Positions 43,588 to 51,839 of a DNA stretch of 64,000 bases are shown here, in pieces. The position numbers and the translations under genes are program-made. The notes under the pieces are model-generated. The model worked only from the letters and a program-made list of their open reading frames with translations, had not been told where the DNA came from and made no database searches. This stretch comes from Pseudomonas rustica (GTDB lineage Bacteria; Pseudomonadota; Gammaproteobacteria; Pseudomonadales; Pseudomonadaceae). Numbering within the stretch: position 1 is the stretch's first letter; every line of letters begins with the position of its first letter. The DNA lies in the NCBI RefSeq assembly GCF_018336155.1, contig NZ_JAGYHF010000011.1:171301-235300 (forward strand), read 5' to 3'.

Positions 43588-43923
43588 GAAATGGACCGCC
43601 TCTACTCTTGTAATCCATTGCGCAGGATTGCTCCATCACCGACACCTGCCGGCCCTGCGGCTGCAAGCGGGCGAACTTACCAGATCAATTCGGCCCGCGC
43701 TACTCCCGGATGTCGAGGCCCCGGCGGGTGGCGCTTGTAAAAGTCAGGCAAGCTGTGTCTGGCGGTGGTGGAGACCTGTTCAATCACTGATTTTAGTCAA
43801 TCCTGGAGCGTACGCTCGTATCGTTACAGTCCAGCGTTCTTGAGGCTGTGACCGCTGCGGGTTCTCGCTCGTTCCGGCAGATGGGTAGAATCGTCTCTTT
43901 TTTTCCGTTGAAGGAAAGGCCCA
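43588..43923. other. Divergent intergenic region, dksA / aminotransferase
   Basis: 336 bp with no convincing gene. It must contain the promoters of dksA (minus) and of the aminotransferase gene (plus). A TAGAAT at 43884-43889 could be a -10 box for the latter, but no good -35 accompanies it. Confidence 0.4.
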
Positions 43924-45096
43924 ATGGCTCAGCCCTACAGTGCGCGCAGTCGTGCGATCGAACCGTTTCATGTCATGGCGTTGCTGGCGCGGGCCAATGA
44001 GTTGCAGGCGGAAGGCCACGACGTGATCCATCTGGAGATCGGCGAGCCGGACTTCACCACCGCTGAACCGATCATTCGCGCAGGGCAGGCGGCGCTAACC
44101 GCCGGGAAAACCCGTTACACCGCCGCGCGCGGCATTCCTGAGCTGCGCGAGGCGATCGCCGGGTTCTATCAATCGCGCTATGGTTTGAACATCGATCCAC
44201 GGCGGATTCTGATCACGCCGGGCGGTTCCGGGGCGTTACTGCTCGCCAGTGCGTTGCTGGTCGATCCCGGGAAACACTGGCTGTTGGCGGATCCGGGTTA
44301 CCCGTGCAACCGCCACTTCCTGCGTCTGGTTGAAGGTGCGGCGCAACTGGTGCCGGTCGGGCCTGACGTGCGTTATCAACTGACCCCGGATCTGGTCGAG
44401 CGTCATTGGGATCACGACAGCGTCGGCGCACTGGTCGCCTCACCGGCCAATCCGACTGGCACCATCCTGACCCGCGATGAGCTGGCCGGGTTATCCACAG
44501 CCATCAAGGCCAGACACGGGCATCTGGTGGTGGACGAGATCTACCACGGCCTGACCTACGGCACCGATGCGGCGAGCGTGCTGGAAGTCGATGACAGTGC
44601 TTTCGTGCTGAACAGTTTCTCCAAGTATTTCGGCATGACCGGCTGGCGACTCGGCTGGCTGGTGGCGCCGGACGCAGCAGTCAGCGAGTTGGAAAAACTC
44701 GCGCAGAACCTCTACATCAGCGCCCCGAGCATGGCCCAGTACGCCGCGCTGGCCTGTTTCGAACCGGACACCATCGCCATTCTCGAAGAACGCCGCGCCG
44801 AGTTCGGCCGTCGTCGCGACTTCCTGTTGCCGGCCTTGCGCGAGTTGGGTTTCAACATTGCCGTGGAGCCTGAAGGCGCGTTCTACTTGTATGCCGATAT
44901 CAGCCAGTTCGGCGGTGATGCCTTCGCGTTCTGTCGACATTTCCTCGAAACCGAGCACGTCGCTTTTACGCCAGGGCTGGATTTCGGTCGCTATCAGGCC
45001 AGTCATCATGTGCGTTTTGCCTACACGCAAAACCTCCCTCGCCTACAAGAAGCGGTGGAACGCATCGCGCTTGGTTTGAAGAGTTGGCAAGGCTGA
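43924..45096 (+). CDS. Pyridoxal-phosphate-dependent class I aminotransferase
   Basis: A 390-residue aspartate-aminotransferase-fold enzyme: LEIGEPDFTTAEP near the N-terminus, ASPANPTGT, and the PLP lysine in LNSFSKYFGMTGWRLGW, with a C-terminal Arg region (HHVRFAYT). The amino donor and acceptor cannot be named from sequence. The position beside dksA and sfsA is conserved in pseudomonads. Its stop overlaps the sfsA start (TGATG), so they form an operon. Confidence 0.9.
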   Translation: MAQPYSARSRAIEPFHVMALLARANELQAEGHDVIHLEIGEPDFTTAEPIIRAGQAALTAGKTRYTAARGIPELREAIAGFYQSRYGLNIDPRRILITPGGSGALLLASALLVDPGKHWLLADPGYPCNRHFLRLVEGAAQLVPVGPDVRYQLTPDLVERHWDHDSVGALVASPANPTGTILTRDELAGLSTAIKARHGHLVVDEIYHGLTYGTDAASVLEVDDSAFVLNSFSKYFGMTGWRLGWLVAPDAAVSELEKLAQNLYISAPSMAQYAALACFEPDTIAILEERRAEFGRRRDFLLPALRELGFNIAVEPEGAFYLYADISQFGGDAFAFCRHFLETEHVAFTPGLDFGRYQASHHVRFAYTQNLPRLQEAVERIALGLKSWQG

Positions 45097-45809
45097 TGCG
45101 CTTTTATCCAGAGCTTGAAGAAGCGCGACTGATCCGTCGTTACAAACGTTTCCTCGCCGATATCGAAACGGTTAACGGTGAGTTACTGACCATTCACTGC
45201 CCGAACACCGGTTCGATGCTCAATTGTCAGGTCGAGGGCGGGCAGGTCTGGTTCAGCCGCTCCAATGACCCCAAACGCAAGTTGCCCGGTACCTGGGAAA
45301 TCGGCGAAACACCGCAGGGCCGCCTGTTTTGCGTGAACACCGCGCGGGCCAACGGCCTGGTCGAGGAAGCCTTGCAAGCTGGCGTCATCACCGAGCTAAA
45401 CGGCTTTACCGCGTTGAAGCGTGAAGTCGCTTACGGTCAGGAAAAAAGTCGCATCGATTTTCGCCTCGAATACCCGAGCGGCCCGGCTTACGTGGAAGTG
45501 AAAAGTGTCACGCTGGGTTTCGACGGTACGCCGGTGGCAGCGTTTCCGGATGCGGTGACCCAGCGCGGCGCCAAGCATCTGCGGGAGCTGGCGCATCTGG
45601 CGCGGGACGGGATTCGCGCGGTGCAGTTGTACTGCGTCAATCTCAGCGGGATCGAGGCGGTGCGCCCGGCCAAGGAAATTGATTCAGCGTATGCCGAAGC
45701 ACTGCATGAAGCGGTCGCGTGTGGCGTCGAGGTGCTGGCGTACGGCGTGCGCTTGAGCCATGAAGAGATGGTTATCGACCGGCGCCTCGACGTGTTGCTC
45801 AACGGTTAA
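45096..45809 (+). CDS. sfsA: DNA/RNA nuclease-like protein SfsA
   Basis: A 237-residue SfsA family protein (sugar fermentation stimulation). The conserved regions RRYKRFLADIE, HCPNTGSMLNC and the PD-(D/E)xK-like core (SRIDFRLEYPSGPAYVEVKSVTL) are clear. Some homologues are described as DNA-binding or nuclease. The role in Pseudomonas is unknown. The ATG at 45096 overlaps the aminotransferase stop. It ends tail to tail with the Rieske gene, overlapping by 4 nt. Confidence 0.93.
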   Translation: MRFYPELEEARLIRRYKRFLADIETVNGELLTIHCPNTGSMLNCQVEGGQVWFSRSNDPKRKLPGTWEIGETPQGRLFCVNTARANGLVEEALQAGVITELNGFTALKREVAYGQEKSRIDFRLEYPSGPAYVEVKSVTLGFDGTPVAAFPDAVTQRGAKHLRELAHLARDGIRAVQLYCVNLSGIEAVRPAKEIDSAYAEALHEAVACGVEVLAYGVRLSHEEMVIDRRLDVLLNG

Positions 45810-46123
45810 ACATCGATCCACAGGCCTTGCGCGTCTTCGCGGCAAAGGATGGCGGTGAGTGATTGCCCGGCGCAAGGCCCGGCCACGCATTCACCGTCCT
45901 CGATCAGAAACAGTGCGCCGTGGGTGGCGCACTGAATCAGGCTGTTGCTCGGGTCGAGAAACTGGTCGGGTTGCCATTCCAGCCCCACGCCCCGGTGCGG
46001 GCAGCGATTCAGGTAGACGTAGGCCTGGCCGCTGCGGCGCACGGCGAACAGCTTGTTGCCGTCGATCTCGAAACCACGGCTTTTCGCTTCGGCCAGCTCG
46101 GCACCTGCGCAGAGAAACTTCAT
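45806..46123 (-). CDS. Small Rieske [2Fe-2S] protein
   Basis: A 105-residue, single-domain Rieske protein with both cluster motifs: CPHRG (Cys-x-His) near residue 41 and CATHGALF (Cys-x2-His) near residue 65. It resembles the ferredoxin subunits of ring-hydroxylating dioxygenases or NirD-like proteins. No oxygenase or reductase is adjacent, so its partner is unknown. It is divergent from phuT, and its promoter region contains the Fur-like box. Confidence 0.88.
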   Translation of the reverse strand: MKFLCAGAELAEAKSRGFEIDGNKLFAVRRSGQAYVYLNRCPHRGVGLEWQPDQFLDPSNSLIQCATHGALFLIEDGECVAGPCAGQSLTAILCREDAQGLWIDV

Positions 46124-46177
46124 GACTATCCTCTAGTGTCCGCTCGTGTCCGGATATGTCCGAGCTTGACGTTTAAA

Positions 46178-46197
46178 TGCAAACAATTATCAAATGA
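46178..46197. promoter_or_regulatory. Candidate Fur box upstream of phuT
   Basis: The AT-rich ATGCAAACAATTATCAAATG resembles the Fur consensus in its central part (ATTATC). It lies about 90 bp upstream of phuT and 55 bp from the Rieske start. Match is only partial. Confidence 0.5.
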
Positions 46198-46288
46198 CGG
46201 CCTTCGTCCGCAGGGCGGCTGGCAGATGCCGAGGATACTTGGCCTGTCGTCCCGATGCCCGGGAAAACCACGTTCAAGGAAGCTGTGT

Positions 46289-47161
46289 ATGCGCCTGAGT
46301 ACCCGCGTTGCTGTGCTGTGTGTCGGACTTTTCGTCAGCCACCAGGCTGCAGCGGCTGATCTGCCGCAACGTTGGGTGAGTGCCGGCGGCGCGCTGTCGG
46401 AGTGGGTTTCGGCCTTGGGCGGCGAGTCGAAACTGGTCGGCGTCGACACCACCAGTCAGCATCCGGAATCTTTGAAAGCGCTGCCGAGCATCGGCTATCA
46501 GCGCAGCCTTTCCGCTGAAGGCATTCTCAGTTTGCGCCCGGACATTCTGATCGGCACCGAAGAAATGGGCCCGCCGCCGGTACTGTCGCAAGTCAAAGCG
46601 GCCAAGGTGCAGGTGGAATTGTTCTCGGCGCAGCCCGATCTGCCGACGGTTGAGAAAAACGTGACCCGTCTCGGTCAATTACTCGGCGCTGAAGCTCAGG
46701 CCAAACAACTGCTGGCAAGTTATCAACAGCAACTCGACGCACAAAAAGTGCGGGTTGCCGACGCGCAGTCCAAGCAGAAAGCCCCGGGTGTGCTGCTCTT
46801 GCTCGGCCATGCCGGTGGCAAACCGTTGATCGCCGGCAAGGACACCGCCGCCGACTGGCTGCTGCAACAGGCGGGCGGGCATAACCTCGCGACGCACACC
46901 GGTTACAAACCGTTCTCGGTGGAATCCCTTGCCAGTCTTGATCCGGAAGTCCTGGTATTCGCCGACCGTGCCTTGACCGGTGACGCGGCGAAAGCGGCGT
47001 TGTTCAAGGAAAACCCGATTCTCAATTCAAGCCGCGCGGCGAAAACCGGGCGGGTGCTGGAGCTGGATCCGACGCTGTTGGTCGGCGGCCTCGGCCCGCG
47101 CTTGCCGGCGGCTTTGAAAACCCTGTCTGACGGTTTCTACCCGGCCAAGAGCGGCCAATGA
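46289..47161 (+). CDS. phuT: Haem ABC transporter substrate-binding protein
   Basis: A 290-residue periplasmic protein with a Sec signal peptide (cleavage after HQAAA) and a BtuF/FhuD-type fold without the Gly-rich hinge. It shows the HmuT/PhuT signatures GVDTTSQHPESLKALPSIGYQRSLS and GYKPFSVESLASL. It delivers haem to PhuUV. The start at 46289 gives a proper signal peptide, whereas the frame upstream extends through the Fur-box region. It overlaps phuU by 4 nt. Confidence 0.93.
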   Translation: MRLSTRVAVLCVGLFVSHQAAAADLPQRWVSAGGALSEWVSALGGESKLVGVDTTSQHPESLKALPSIGYQRSLSAEGILSLRPDILIGTEEMGPPPVLSQVKAAKVQVELFSAQPDLPTVEKNVTRLGQLLGAEAQAKQLLASYQQQLDAQKVRVADAQSKQKAPGVLLLLGHAGGKPLIAGKDTAADWLLQQAGGHNLATHTGYKPFSVESLASLDPEVLVFADRALTGDAAKAALFKENPILNSSRAAKTGRVLELDPTLLVGGLGPRLPAALKTLSDGFYPAKSGQ

Positions 47162-48195
47162 CCACACTGGTCAAACCCCGCGGCTTGTTCATCGGCCTGA
47201 CCCTCCTGTGTTTGCTGGCGATCTGGCTATCGTTGGCATTGGGGCCGGTCAGCCTGCCGCTGTTCGACACGCTGCGGGCGGCGTTGCGCCTGATCGGTGT
47301 GCCGCTGGCGCCGGACGGGCTGGAACAGGCTGAGCTGATTCTCGGGCAGATTCGTCTACCGCGAACCTTGCTTGGTCTGGCGGTCGGCGGTGTGTTGGCG
47401 TTGTCCGGCGTCGCGATGCAGGGTTTGTTTCGCAATCCGCTGGCGGATCCGGGGCTGGTCGGTGTTTCCAGTGGCGCGGCGTTGGGCGCGGCGATTGCGA
47501 TTGTCGGCGGCTCGTTTTTTGGCGGCATGCCTGAGTGGTTCGGGCCTTACCTGTTGTCGGTGTGCGCGTTTCTCGGCGGCCTCGGTGTGACGGCGCTGGT
47601 GTACCGACTCGGTCGCCGTAATGGCCAGACCAATGTCGCCACCATGCTGCTGGCGGGTATTGCCCTGACCGCATTGGCCAGTTCGGCGGTTGGACTGTTC
47701 ACTTATCTGGCGGATGACGCGACTCTGCGCACGCTGACGTTCTGGAATCTGGGCAGCCTCAATGGTGCGAGTTACGCGCGGTTGTGGCCGTTGCTGATCA
47801 TCAGCGCCGCTGTCGCCTTGTGGCTGCCGCGTCGGGCGCGGGCGTTGAATGCGTTATTGCTCGGCGAGTCGGAAGCCGGGCATTTGGGAATCGATGTCGA
47901 GAAGCTCAAGCGTGAGTTGGTGTTCTGCACGGCGCTGGGTGTTGGCGCGGCGGTGGCGGCGGCCGGGATGATCGGTTTTGTTGGCCTGGTAGTGCCGCAT
48001 CTGGTGCGCTTGCTGGCGGGGCCGGATCATCGGGTGTTGTTGCCGGCCTCGGTGCTGGCGGGGGCGAGCCTGTTGTTGCTCGCCGATCTGGTGGCGCGGC
48101 TGGCGCTGGCGCCGGCGGAATTGCCGATCGGTATCGTCACCGCGTTTATCGGTGCGCCGTTCTTCCTTTACTTGCTGTTGCGAGGACGTGCCTGA
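47158..48195 (+). CDS. phuU: Haem ABC transporter permease
   Basis: A 345-residue FecCD-family permease with about ten membrane helices and typical segments: LGQIRLPRTLLGLAVGGVLALSG, GLFRNPLADPGLVGVSSGAALG and GFVGLVVPHLVRLLAGPDH (the last is the ATPase-coupling loop). It is the membrane channel for haem import. It overlaps phuT by 4 nt and phuV by 1 nt, giving one tight operon. Confidence 0.95.
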   Translation: MTTLVKPRGLFIGLTLLCLLAIWLSLALGPVSLPLFDTLRAALRLIGVPLAPDGLEQAELILGQIRLPRTLLGLAVGGVLALSGVAMQGLFRNPLADPGLVGVSSGAALGAAIAIVGGSFFGGMPEWFGPYLLSVCAFLGGLGVTALVYRLGRRNGQTNVATMLLAGIALTALASSAVGLFTYLADDATLRTLTFWNLGSLNGASYARLWPLLIISAAVALWLPRRARALNALLLGESEAGHLGIDVEKLKRELVFCTALGVGAAVAAAGMIGFVGLVVPHLVRLLAGPDHRVLLPASVLAGASLLLLADLVARLALAPAELPIGIVTAFIGAPFFLYLLLRGRA

Positions 48196-48962
48196 TGCTG
48201 CGAGCGCACAATCTGCACATCCATCGCGGCCGCAAAACGGTGCTCAGCGAAGTTTCGCTGCAACTCGAACCGGGTGAAGTGCTTGGTGTGCTCGGGCCCA
48301 ATGGTGCCGGCAAAAGTACCTTGCTCGGCGCCTTGTGCGGTGAATTGAAACCGAGCGAGGGCGAAGTGTCGCTCGACGGCCAGGCGCTGACGCACTGGAC
48401 GGGCACGCAACGGGCGCAACGTCTGGCCGTACTGCCGCAAGTGTCGACGCTGGATTTTGCGTTTCGCGTTGAAGAAGTGGTCGGCATGGGCCGCTTGCCT
48501 TATCAAAGCGGTCGAGTGCGCGATGACGAGATTATTGCTGCCGCACTGGCCGCCGCCGATGCCGGGCATTTGAGCGGTCGCAGTTATCTGGCGTTGTCCG
48601 GCGGCGAACGTCAGCGCGTGCATCTGGCGCGGGTGTTGGCGCAACTGTGGCCGGGGCAGGCCGGGCAAACGTTGTTGCTGGACGAGCCGACGTCGATGCT
48701 CGATCCGCTGCATCAACACACCACGTTGCAGGCCGTGCGCGAGTTCGCTGATCGCGGCACTGCGGTGTTGGTCATCCTGCATGATCTGAATCTGGCGGCG
48801 CGCTATTGTGATCGGGTGTTGCTGCTCGAAGGCGGGCGCCCGGTCGCGCTGGATACGCCGGAGCAAGTGCTGCGTCCGGACGCACTCAAAGCGGTGTTCG
48901 GTCTGGAAGTATTGGTGCAACCGCACCCGGAGCGTGGGCATCCGCTGATCATCGCCCGCTGA
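48195..48962 (+). CDS. phuV: Haem ABC transporter ATP-binding protein
   Basis: A 255-residue ABC ATPase with Walker A GPNGAGKST, Q-loop (LAVLPQVS), signature LSGGERQRVHLARVLAQ, Walker B (LLLDEPTSMLDP) and the switch His (VILHDLNLAARY). It powers PhuU. This gene starts within the phuU stop codon. HmuV is the synonym used in other genera. Confidence 0.95.
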   Translation: MLRAHNLHIHRGRKTVLSEVSLQLEPGEVLGVLGPNGAGKSTLLGALCGELKPSEGEVSLDGQALTHWTGTQRAQRLAVLPQVSTLDFAFRVEEVVGMGRLPYQSGRVRDDEIIAAALAAADAGHLSGRSYLALSGGERQRVHLARVLAQLWPGQAGQTLLLDEPTSMLDPLHQHTTLQAVREFADRGTAVLVILHDLNLAARYCDRVLLLEGGRPVALDTPEQVLRPDALKAVFGLEVLVQPHPERGHPLIIAR

Positions 48963-48983
48963 GTTTTTCATCGAGGTGAGTGC

Positions 48984-49835
48984 ATGCGCGCAATCTGGTT
49001 GTTGGCGGTGTTGTGGTTGGCGGGGTGTCAGCATGTGGCTGTGGCGCCGCCGCCCGCTGGAGAAATTCTTGATCTGCGCAACGGTCAAGTGCTGACGGCG
49101 CAGCAATTGCTGATGCGACTGGCCGAGCCTGAGCGTGTGATCGTCGGCGAGCAACATGACAATGCCGATCATCACGCGGTGCAGTTGTGGTTATTGCAGG
49201 CACTCGGCGAGCAACGGCCGCAGGGCAGTCTGTTGCTGGAAATGCTCACGCCGGAGCAGCAATCGAAAGTTGATCAAGTGCGCCGTGCCGCAGCGCCGCC
49301 CGCAGATCTGCCTGCCGCATTGGCTTGGCAGGATGGCTGGGACTGGAATCTCTACGGGCCGATCGTTCGTTTCGCGCTCACGCAACCGTATCCGCTGCTG
49401 GCGGCAAATCTCGACACCGCCGAAATCCACACCTTCTACCGCAACCCGCCGGTTTTGAAGGGGGAGCGTAGCAATGCCGCCTCGGTAAAAAGCACGTTGC
49501 TTGAGCAGATCAGTGATTCGCACTGTGGCCTGCTTCCGGAATCACAAATGCCGGCGATGCTGGCGGTGCAGCAACAGCGTGATCGGCGTATGGCTGAGCG
49601 TTTGCTGGCCGCGCCGACGCCTTCGCTGTTGCTGGCCGGTGCCTGGCATGCGCGCAAGGATGTCGGTGTGCCGGTGCATGTCGAGGATTTGGGCGCCACT
49701 GAGGCACCGACGGTTTTGATGTTGGCAGAGCAGGGCAGTGAGGCGACTGCGGCAATGGCCGATTACGTCTGGTTCACTCCTGTCACGCCGAAGCAGGATT
49801 ACTGCGAGCAAATGCGCAAACAGTTCGGCAAATGA
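48984..49835 (+). CDS. phuW: ChaN-family haem-associated lipoprotein (PhuW)
   Basis: A 283-residue lipoprotein (lipobox WLAGCQHV) of the ChaN family: VIVGEQHDNADHHAVQLWLLQ near the N-terminus and a C-terminal LAGAWHARKDVGVPVH motif. Homologues bind haem between two monomers. It follows phuV by 21 bp, so it is the last gene of the phuTUVW operon and probably aids haem handling at the outer membrane. Family role is known in outline only. Confidence 0.9.
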   Translation: MRAIWLLAVLWLAGCQHVAVAPPPAGEILDLRNGQVLTAQQLLMRLAEPERVIVGEQHDNADHHAVQLWLLQALGEQRPQGSLLLEMLTPEQQSKVDQVRRAAAPPADLPAALAWQDGWDWNLYGPIVRFALTQPYPLLAANLDTAEIHTFYRNPPVLKGERSNAASVKSTLLEQISDSHCGLLPESQMPAMLAVQQQRDRRMAERLLAAPTPSLLLAGAWHARKDVGVPVHVEDLGATEAPTVLMLAEQGSEATAAMADYVWFTPVTPKQDYCEQMRKQFGK

Positions 49836-49848
49836 CTTTTCCACAGGC

Positions 49849-49875
49849 AAAAAAAGACCCGGTAAAAACCGGGTC
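49849..49875 (-). terminator. Terminator of the PrrF RNA
   Basis: GACCCGG and CCGGGTC with a TTTTTA loop, then seven T residues on the minus strand. No T run on the plus strand, so it serves PrrF, not phuW. Confidence 0.93.
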
Positions 49876-49962
49876 AAATAACCGTGATTAGCCTGATGAG
49901 GAGATAATCTGAGAGTCCGAACCAAGGGCTTTTCAGAATATCGACTGATCTCGCGACCAGTT
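49849..49962 (-). ncRNA. prrF: PrrF-type iron-responsive small RNA
   Basis: About 114 nt on the minus strand, starting AACTGGTCGCGAGATCAG and containing the conserved core CTCAGATTATCTCCTCATCA, then GGCTAATCAC. It ends in a GACCCGG/CCGGGTC hairpin plus seven T residues. It matches PrrF1/PrrF2, which pair with mRNAs of iron-containing proteins (sdh, sodB and others) under iron starvation. The place between phuW and cbpA is the same as in P. aeruginosa, but only one copy is present. Confidence 0.94.
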
Positions 49963-49964
49963 GT

Positions 49965-49996
49965 GATAATCATAGCGATTCTCATTACCGAGTCAA
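49965..49996 (-). promoter_or_regulatory. PrrF promoter with overlapping Fur box
   Basis: On the minus strand TTGACT (-35, 49991-49996) and TATGAT (-10, 49969-49974) with a 16-bp spacer. A Fur-like sequence, GATAATCATAGCGATTCTCA on the plus strand (from 49965), covers the -10 and spacer, so Fe-Fur would block transcription. Confidence 0.88.
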
Positions 49997-50068
49997 CACC
50001 TGATTCTGGATTTATTTGATTTAGTCTGTGAAATGGCCGGAACGCCCCGCAAACAAAGGACTTGAGCG

Positions 50069-50863
50069 TTAACCATTAGTCGACGTCAACTGGGTGATCT
50101 GCCGGTTGAGCTGGCCGATGCGCCGCGCCATGCTCTCGATCAGGCTGTGAGCGATCTTTGGATTGCTGCGGGTCATGCTCAAAAATTGATCACCGGGGAT
50201 CAGCATGATGGTACTCGGCTCACGGGCGATCACCGTGGCGTTGCGCGGCTCGCGGGTGAACACCGCCATCGCGCCGAAAATTTCATCCTTGGGTACTTCG
50301 CCGACTTTCTGCCCATCAACAAACGCTTCGGCGTGCCCGTCGATGATCACGAAGACATGATCAGCGGCGTCACCTTGTTGAATCAGGATTTCGCCGGCCT
50401 CGACCCGTTTGAAACCATTGGTGCTACGAAACTCGCGCGGCTTCAGTTCTGCTACGGCGTGGGCCAGTATCGCGGTGTGCCCCAGCAGGTATTCGAGAAA
50501 TTGCTCAGCCCGAGCGGGCTCTGCATACAAATGCTGAAACAGATCACGGCGCCGATAAGGCAGAAGACGCAGGGCGCCGTCACTGCTCAAGCGGCAATCC
50601 ATCCAGGCTTCGCCACGTTGCAGACCGATCAAGTCGCCTTCCTGCCAATAGAACAGGGCTCGACCAGCGATACTTCCGCTGATCACGCCTTCGTTGAGCA
50701 GAAATAGCTGATCACTCGGCAGTTGCCCCAGCAAATCCTCAGTCGCCTCGACTTCAATCTCCAAACCGCACGGCTCAAGGCCTTGCAGCCATTGCGCGGG
50801 CAGAGTCTGCAAGCGATTGATCAGCGCATCCACTGGCGCCGATTGTTCCCCCAGCAAATACAT
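50069..50863 (-). CDS. cbpA: Cyclic-nucleotide-binding protein CbpA-like
   Basis: A 264-residue protein with a degenerate N-terminal cyclic-nucleotide-like barrel and a C-terminal cNMP-binding domain (VEAGEILIQQGDAADHVFVIIDGHAEAFV, then FGAMAVFTREPRNATVIAREP, the cAMP-contact region). There is no helix-turn-helix, so it is not a transcription factor. The homologue beside prrF in P. aeruginosa, cAMP-binding protein A, is Vfr-controlled and linked to chemotaxis-like localisation. I start at the ATG at 50863. It is cotranscribed with the TfoX-C-like gene. Confidence 0.85.
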   Translation of the reverse strand: MYLLGEQSAPVDALINRLQTLPAQWLQGLEPCGLEIEVEATEDLLGQLPSDQLFLLNEGVISGSIAGRALFYWQEGDLIGLQRGEAWMDCRLSSDGALRLLPYRRRDLFQHLYAEPARAEQFLEYLLGHTAILAHAVAELKPREFRSTNGFKRVEAGEILIQQGDAADHVFVIIDGHAEAFVDGQKVGEVPKDEIFGAMAVFTREPRNATVIAREPSTIMLIPGDQFLSMTRSNPKIAHSLIESMARRIGQLNRQITQLTSTNG

Positions 50864-50868
50864 AGCGG

Positions 50869-51141
50869 TCAGTTCTTGTGGCGCGCGGAGATGGCGTCGA
50901 GTTGCTTGTTCAACGCGTCTTTGCGCTCGGCGGGAATGTCGTTCCAGTGCACGTCCATCAGCGCGCCTTCGATCGCATACAACAACACCTTCGATGCGCG
51001 AAACCCGCGGGTACGCACGGCCCGGTAGGCGTCCACCGCGCCCAGGCGACGCAAGTCCGAGGCGCTGTGGATGCCCACAGCATGCAGCCATTGCGCCGAC
51101 GTCTTGCCAAGATTCTTCAGGTGTTGCAGTTCATCATTCAT
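50869..51141 (-). CDS. TfoX/Sxy C-terminal-domain-like protein (helix-hairpin-helix)
   Basis: A 90-residue protein consisting of a TfoX_C-type domain: LKNLGKTSAQWLHAVGIHSASDLRRLGAVDAYRAVR, a helix-hairpin-helix fold, then LYAIEGALMDVHWNDIPAERKDALN. Full-length TfoX/Sxy regulates competence, but the N-terminal domain is missing here. The ATG at 51141 has a strong GGAGG. It ends 5 bp before the cbpA start, so both are one operon. Role unknown. Confidence 0.87.
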   Translation of the reverse strand: MNDELQHLKNLGKTSAQWLHAVGIHSASDLRRLGAVDAYRAVRTRGFRASKVLLYAIEGALMDVHWNDIPAERKDALNKQLDAISARHKN

Positions 51142-51297
51142 CAAGCCTCCTTGCGACGGCCGAACGGTGCGTGGGCGAGCTTCTCAGGAGTGTAGCCATC
51201 AGTAGGAAAAGCGTGGTTGTTTGGTCGGATTCGACGCAAAAGCTTCTAAGAAAGGGGCTGCAAACGCAGAAAGGCGGGAAGAAACGCGGAAACAAAT

Positions 51298-51385
51298 GTG
51301 GGAGCGGGCTTGCTCGCGAAGGCGTCGTATCAGTCACCGGATGTATCGACTGACACTACGCCTTCGCGAGCAAGCCCGCTCCCAC
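51298..51385. repeat. REP pair, family B
   Basis: Near-perfect inverted copies of GTGGGAGCGGGCTTGCTCGC extended by GAAGGCGT, with a ~33-bp spacer that is itself partly palindromic (CAGTCACCGG...GACTG). It lies just downstream of the pentapeptide-repeat gene. Confidence 0.93.
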
Positions 51386-51403
51386 AAGGGCCGATCAAGA
51401 ATA

Positions 51404-51748
51404 TCAGCGAGTGCGATAACGCAAACGCGTACCAAAATTCATCGACATCAAAATCTCGTCCGCACTCAACTCCGCCGGGAAATACGCGCCGGAAATCTGC
51501 GCATGAGCGAGGCTCGCCCCTTCAAGCGATGCATTACGGAAATCAATCCCGCGCAAATCAGCAGAACGGAAATACGCGTCACGGAAATCCACGCCGTCGG
51601 CATTCAGCTCGCGCAGATCGAGACCGCGAAAATCGCCGCCGACCATGTCGATCGGGCCGTCCTGCGGGCGTTCCTTGTTGAAACCAGTGATGTCGTCTTT
51701 ATGCAGCAAGGCATACAGCGGGGTGTCGAGAAGTTTCGGCTGGCTCAT
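51404..51748 (-). CDS. Pentapeptide-repeat protein
   Basis: A 114-residue protein with about nine A(D/N)Lxx-type repeats (FRGLDLRELNADGVDFRDAYF, RSADLRGIDFRNASLEGASL), predicted to fold as a short right-handed quadrilateral beta-helix. Such proteins can mimic DNA (Qnr/MfpA bind gyrase), but this one is much shorter and no function can be assigned. It is downstream of the kinase fusion gene on the same strand with a 91-bp gap. Confidence 0.85.
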   Translation of the reverse strand: MSQPKLLDTPLYALLHKDDITGFNKERPQDGPIDMVGGDFRGLDLRELNADGVDFRDAYFRSADLRGIDFRNASLEGASLAHAQISGAYFPAELSADEILMSMNFGTRLRYRTR

Positions 51749-51839
51749 GTCACATCACCTGTTGGTTTTATGACGCCAGTATAGTGCCACTATTTGACGG
51801 CCGTGAAGCAAGCGAGGGCTTCACGGCCGAAATAGTTTC

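Noticed and set aside
51298..51385. Hairpin at 51.3 kb as a terminator or attenuator
   Set aside because: It is a standard family B REP pair found at four other sites, without a T run.
51404..51748. Qnr-type quinolone protection protein
   Set aside because: Too short (114 residues against about 218) and lacks the loops of Qnr; only the repeat type is shared.
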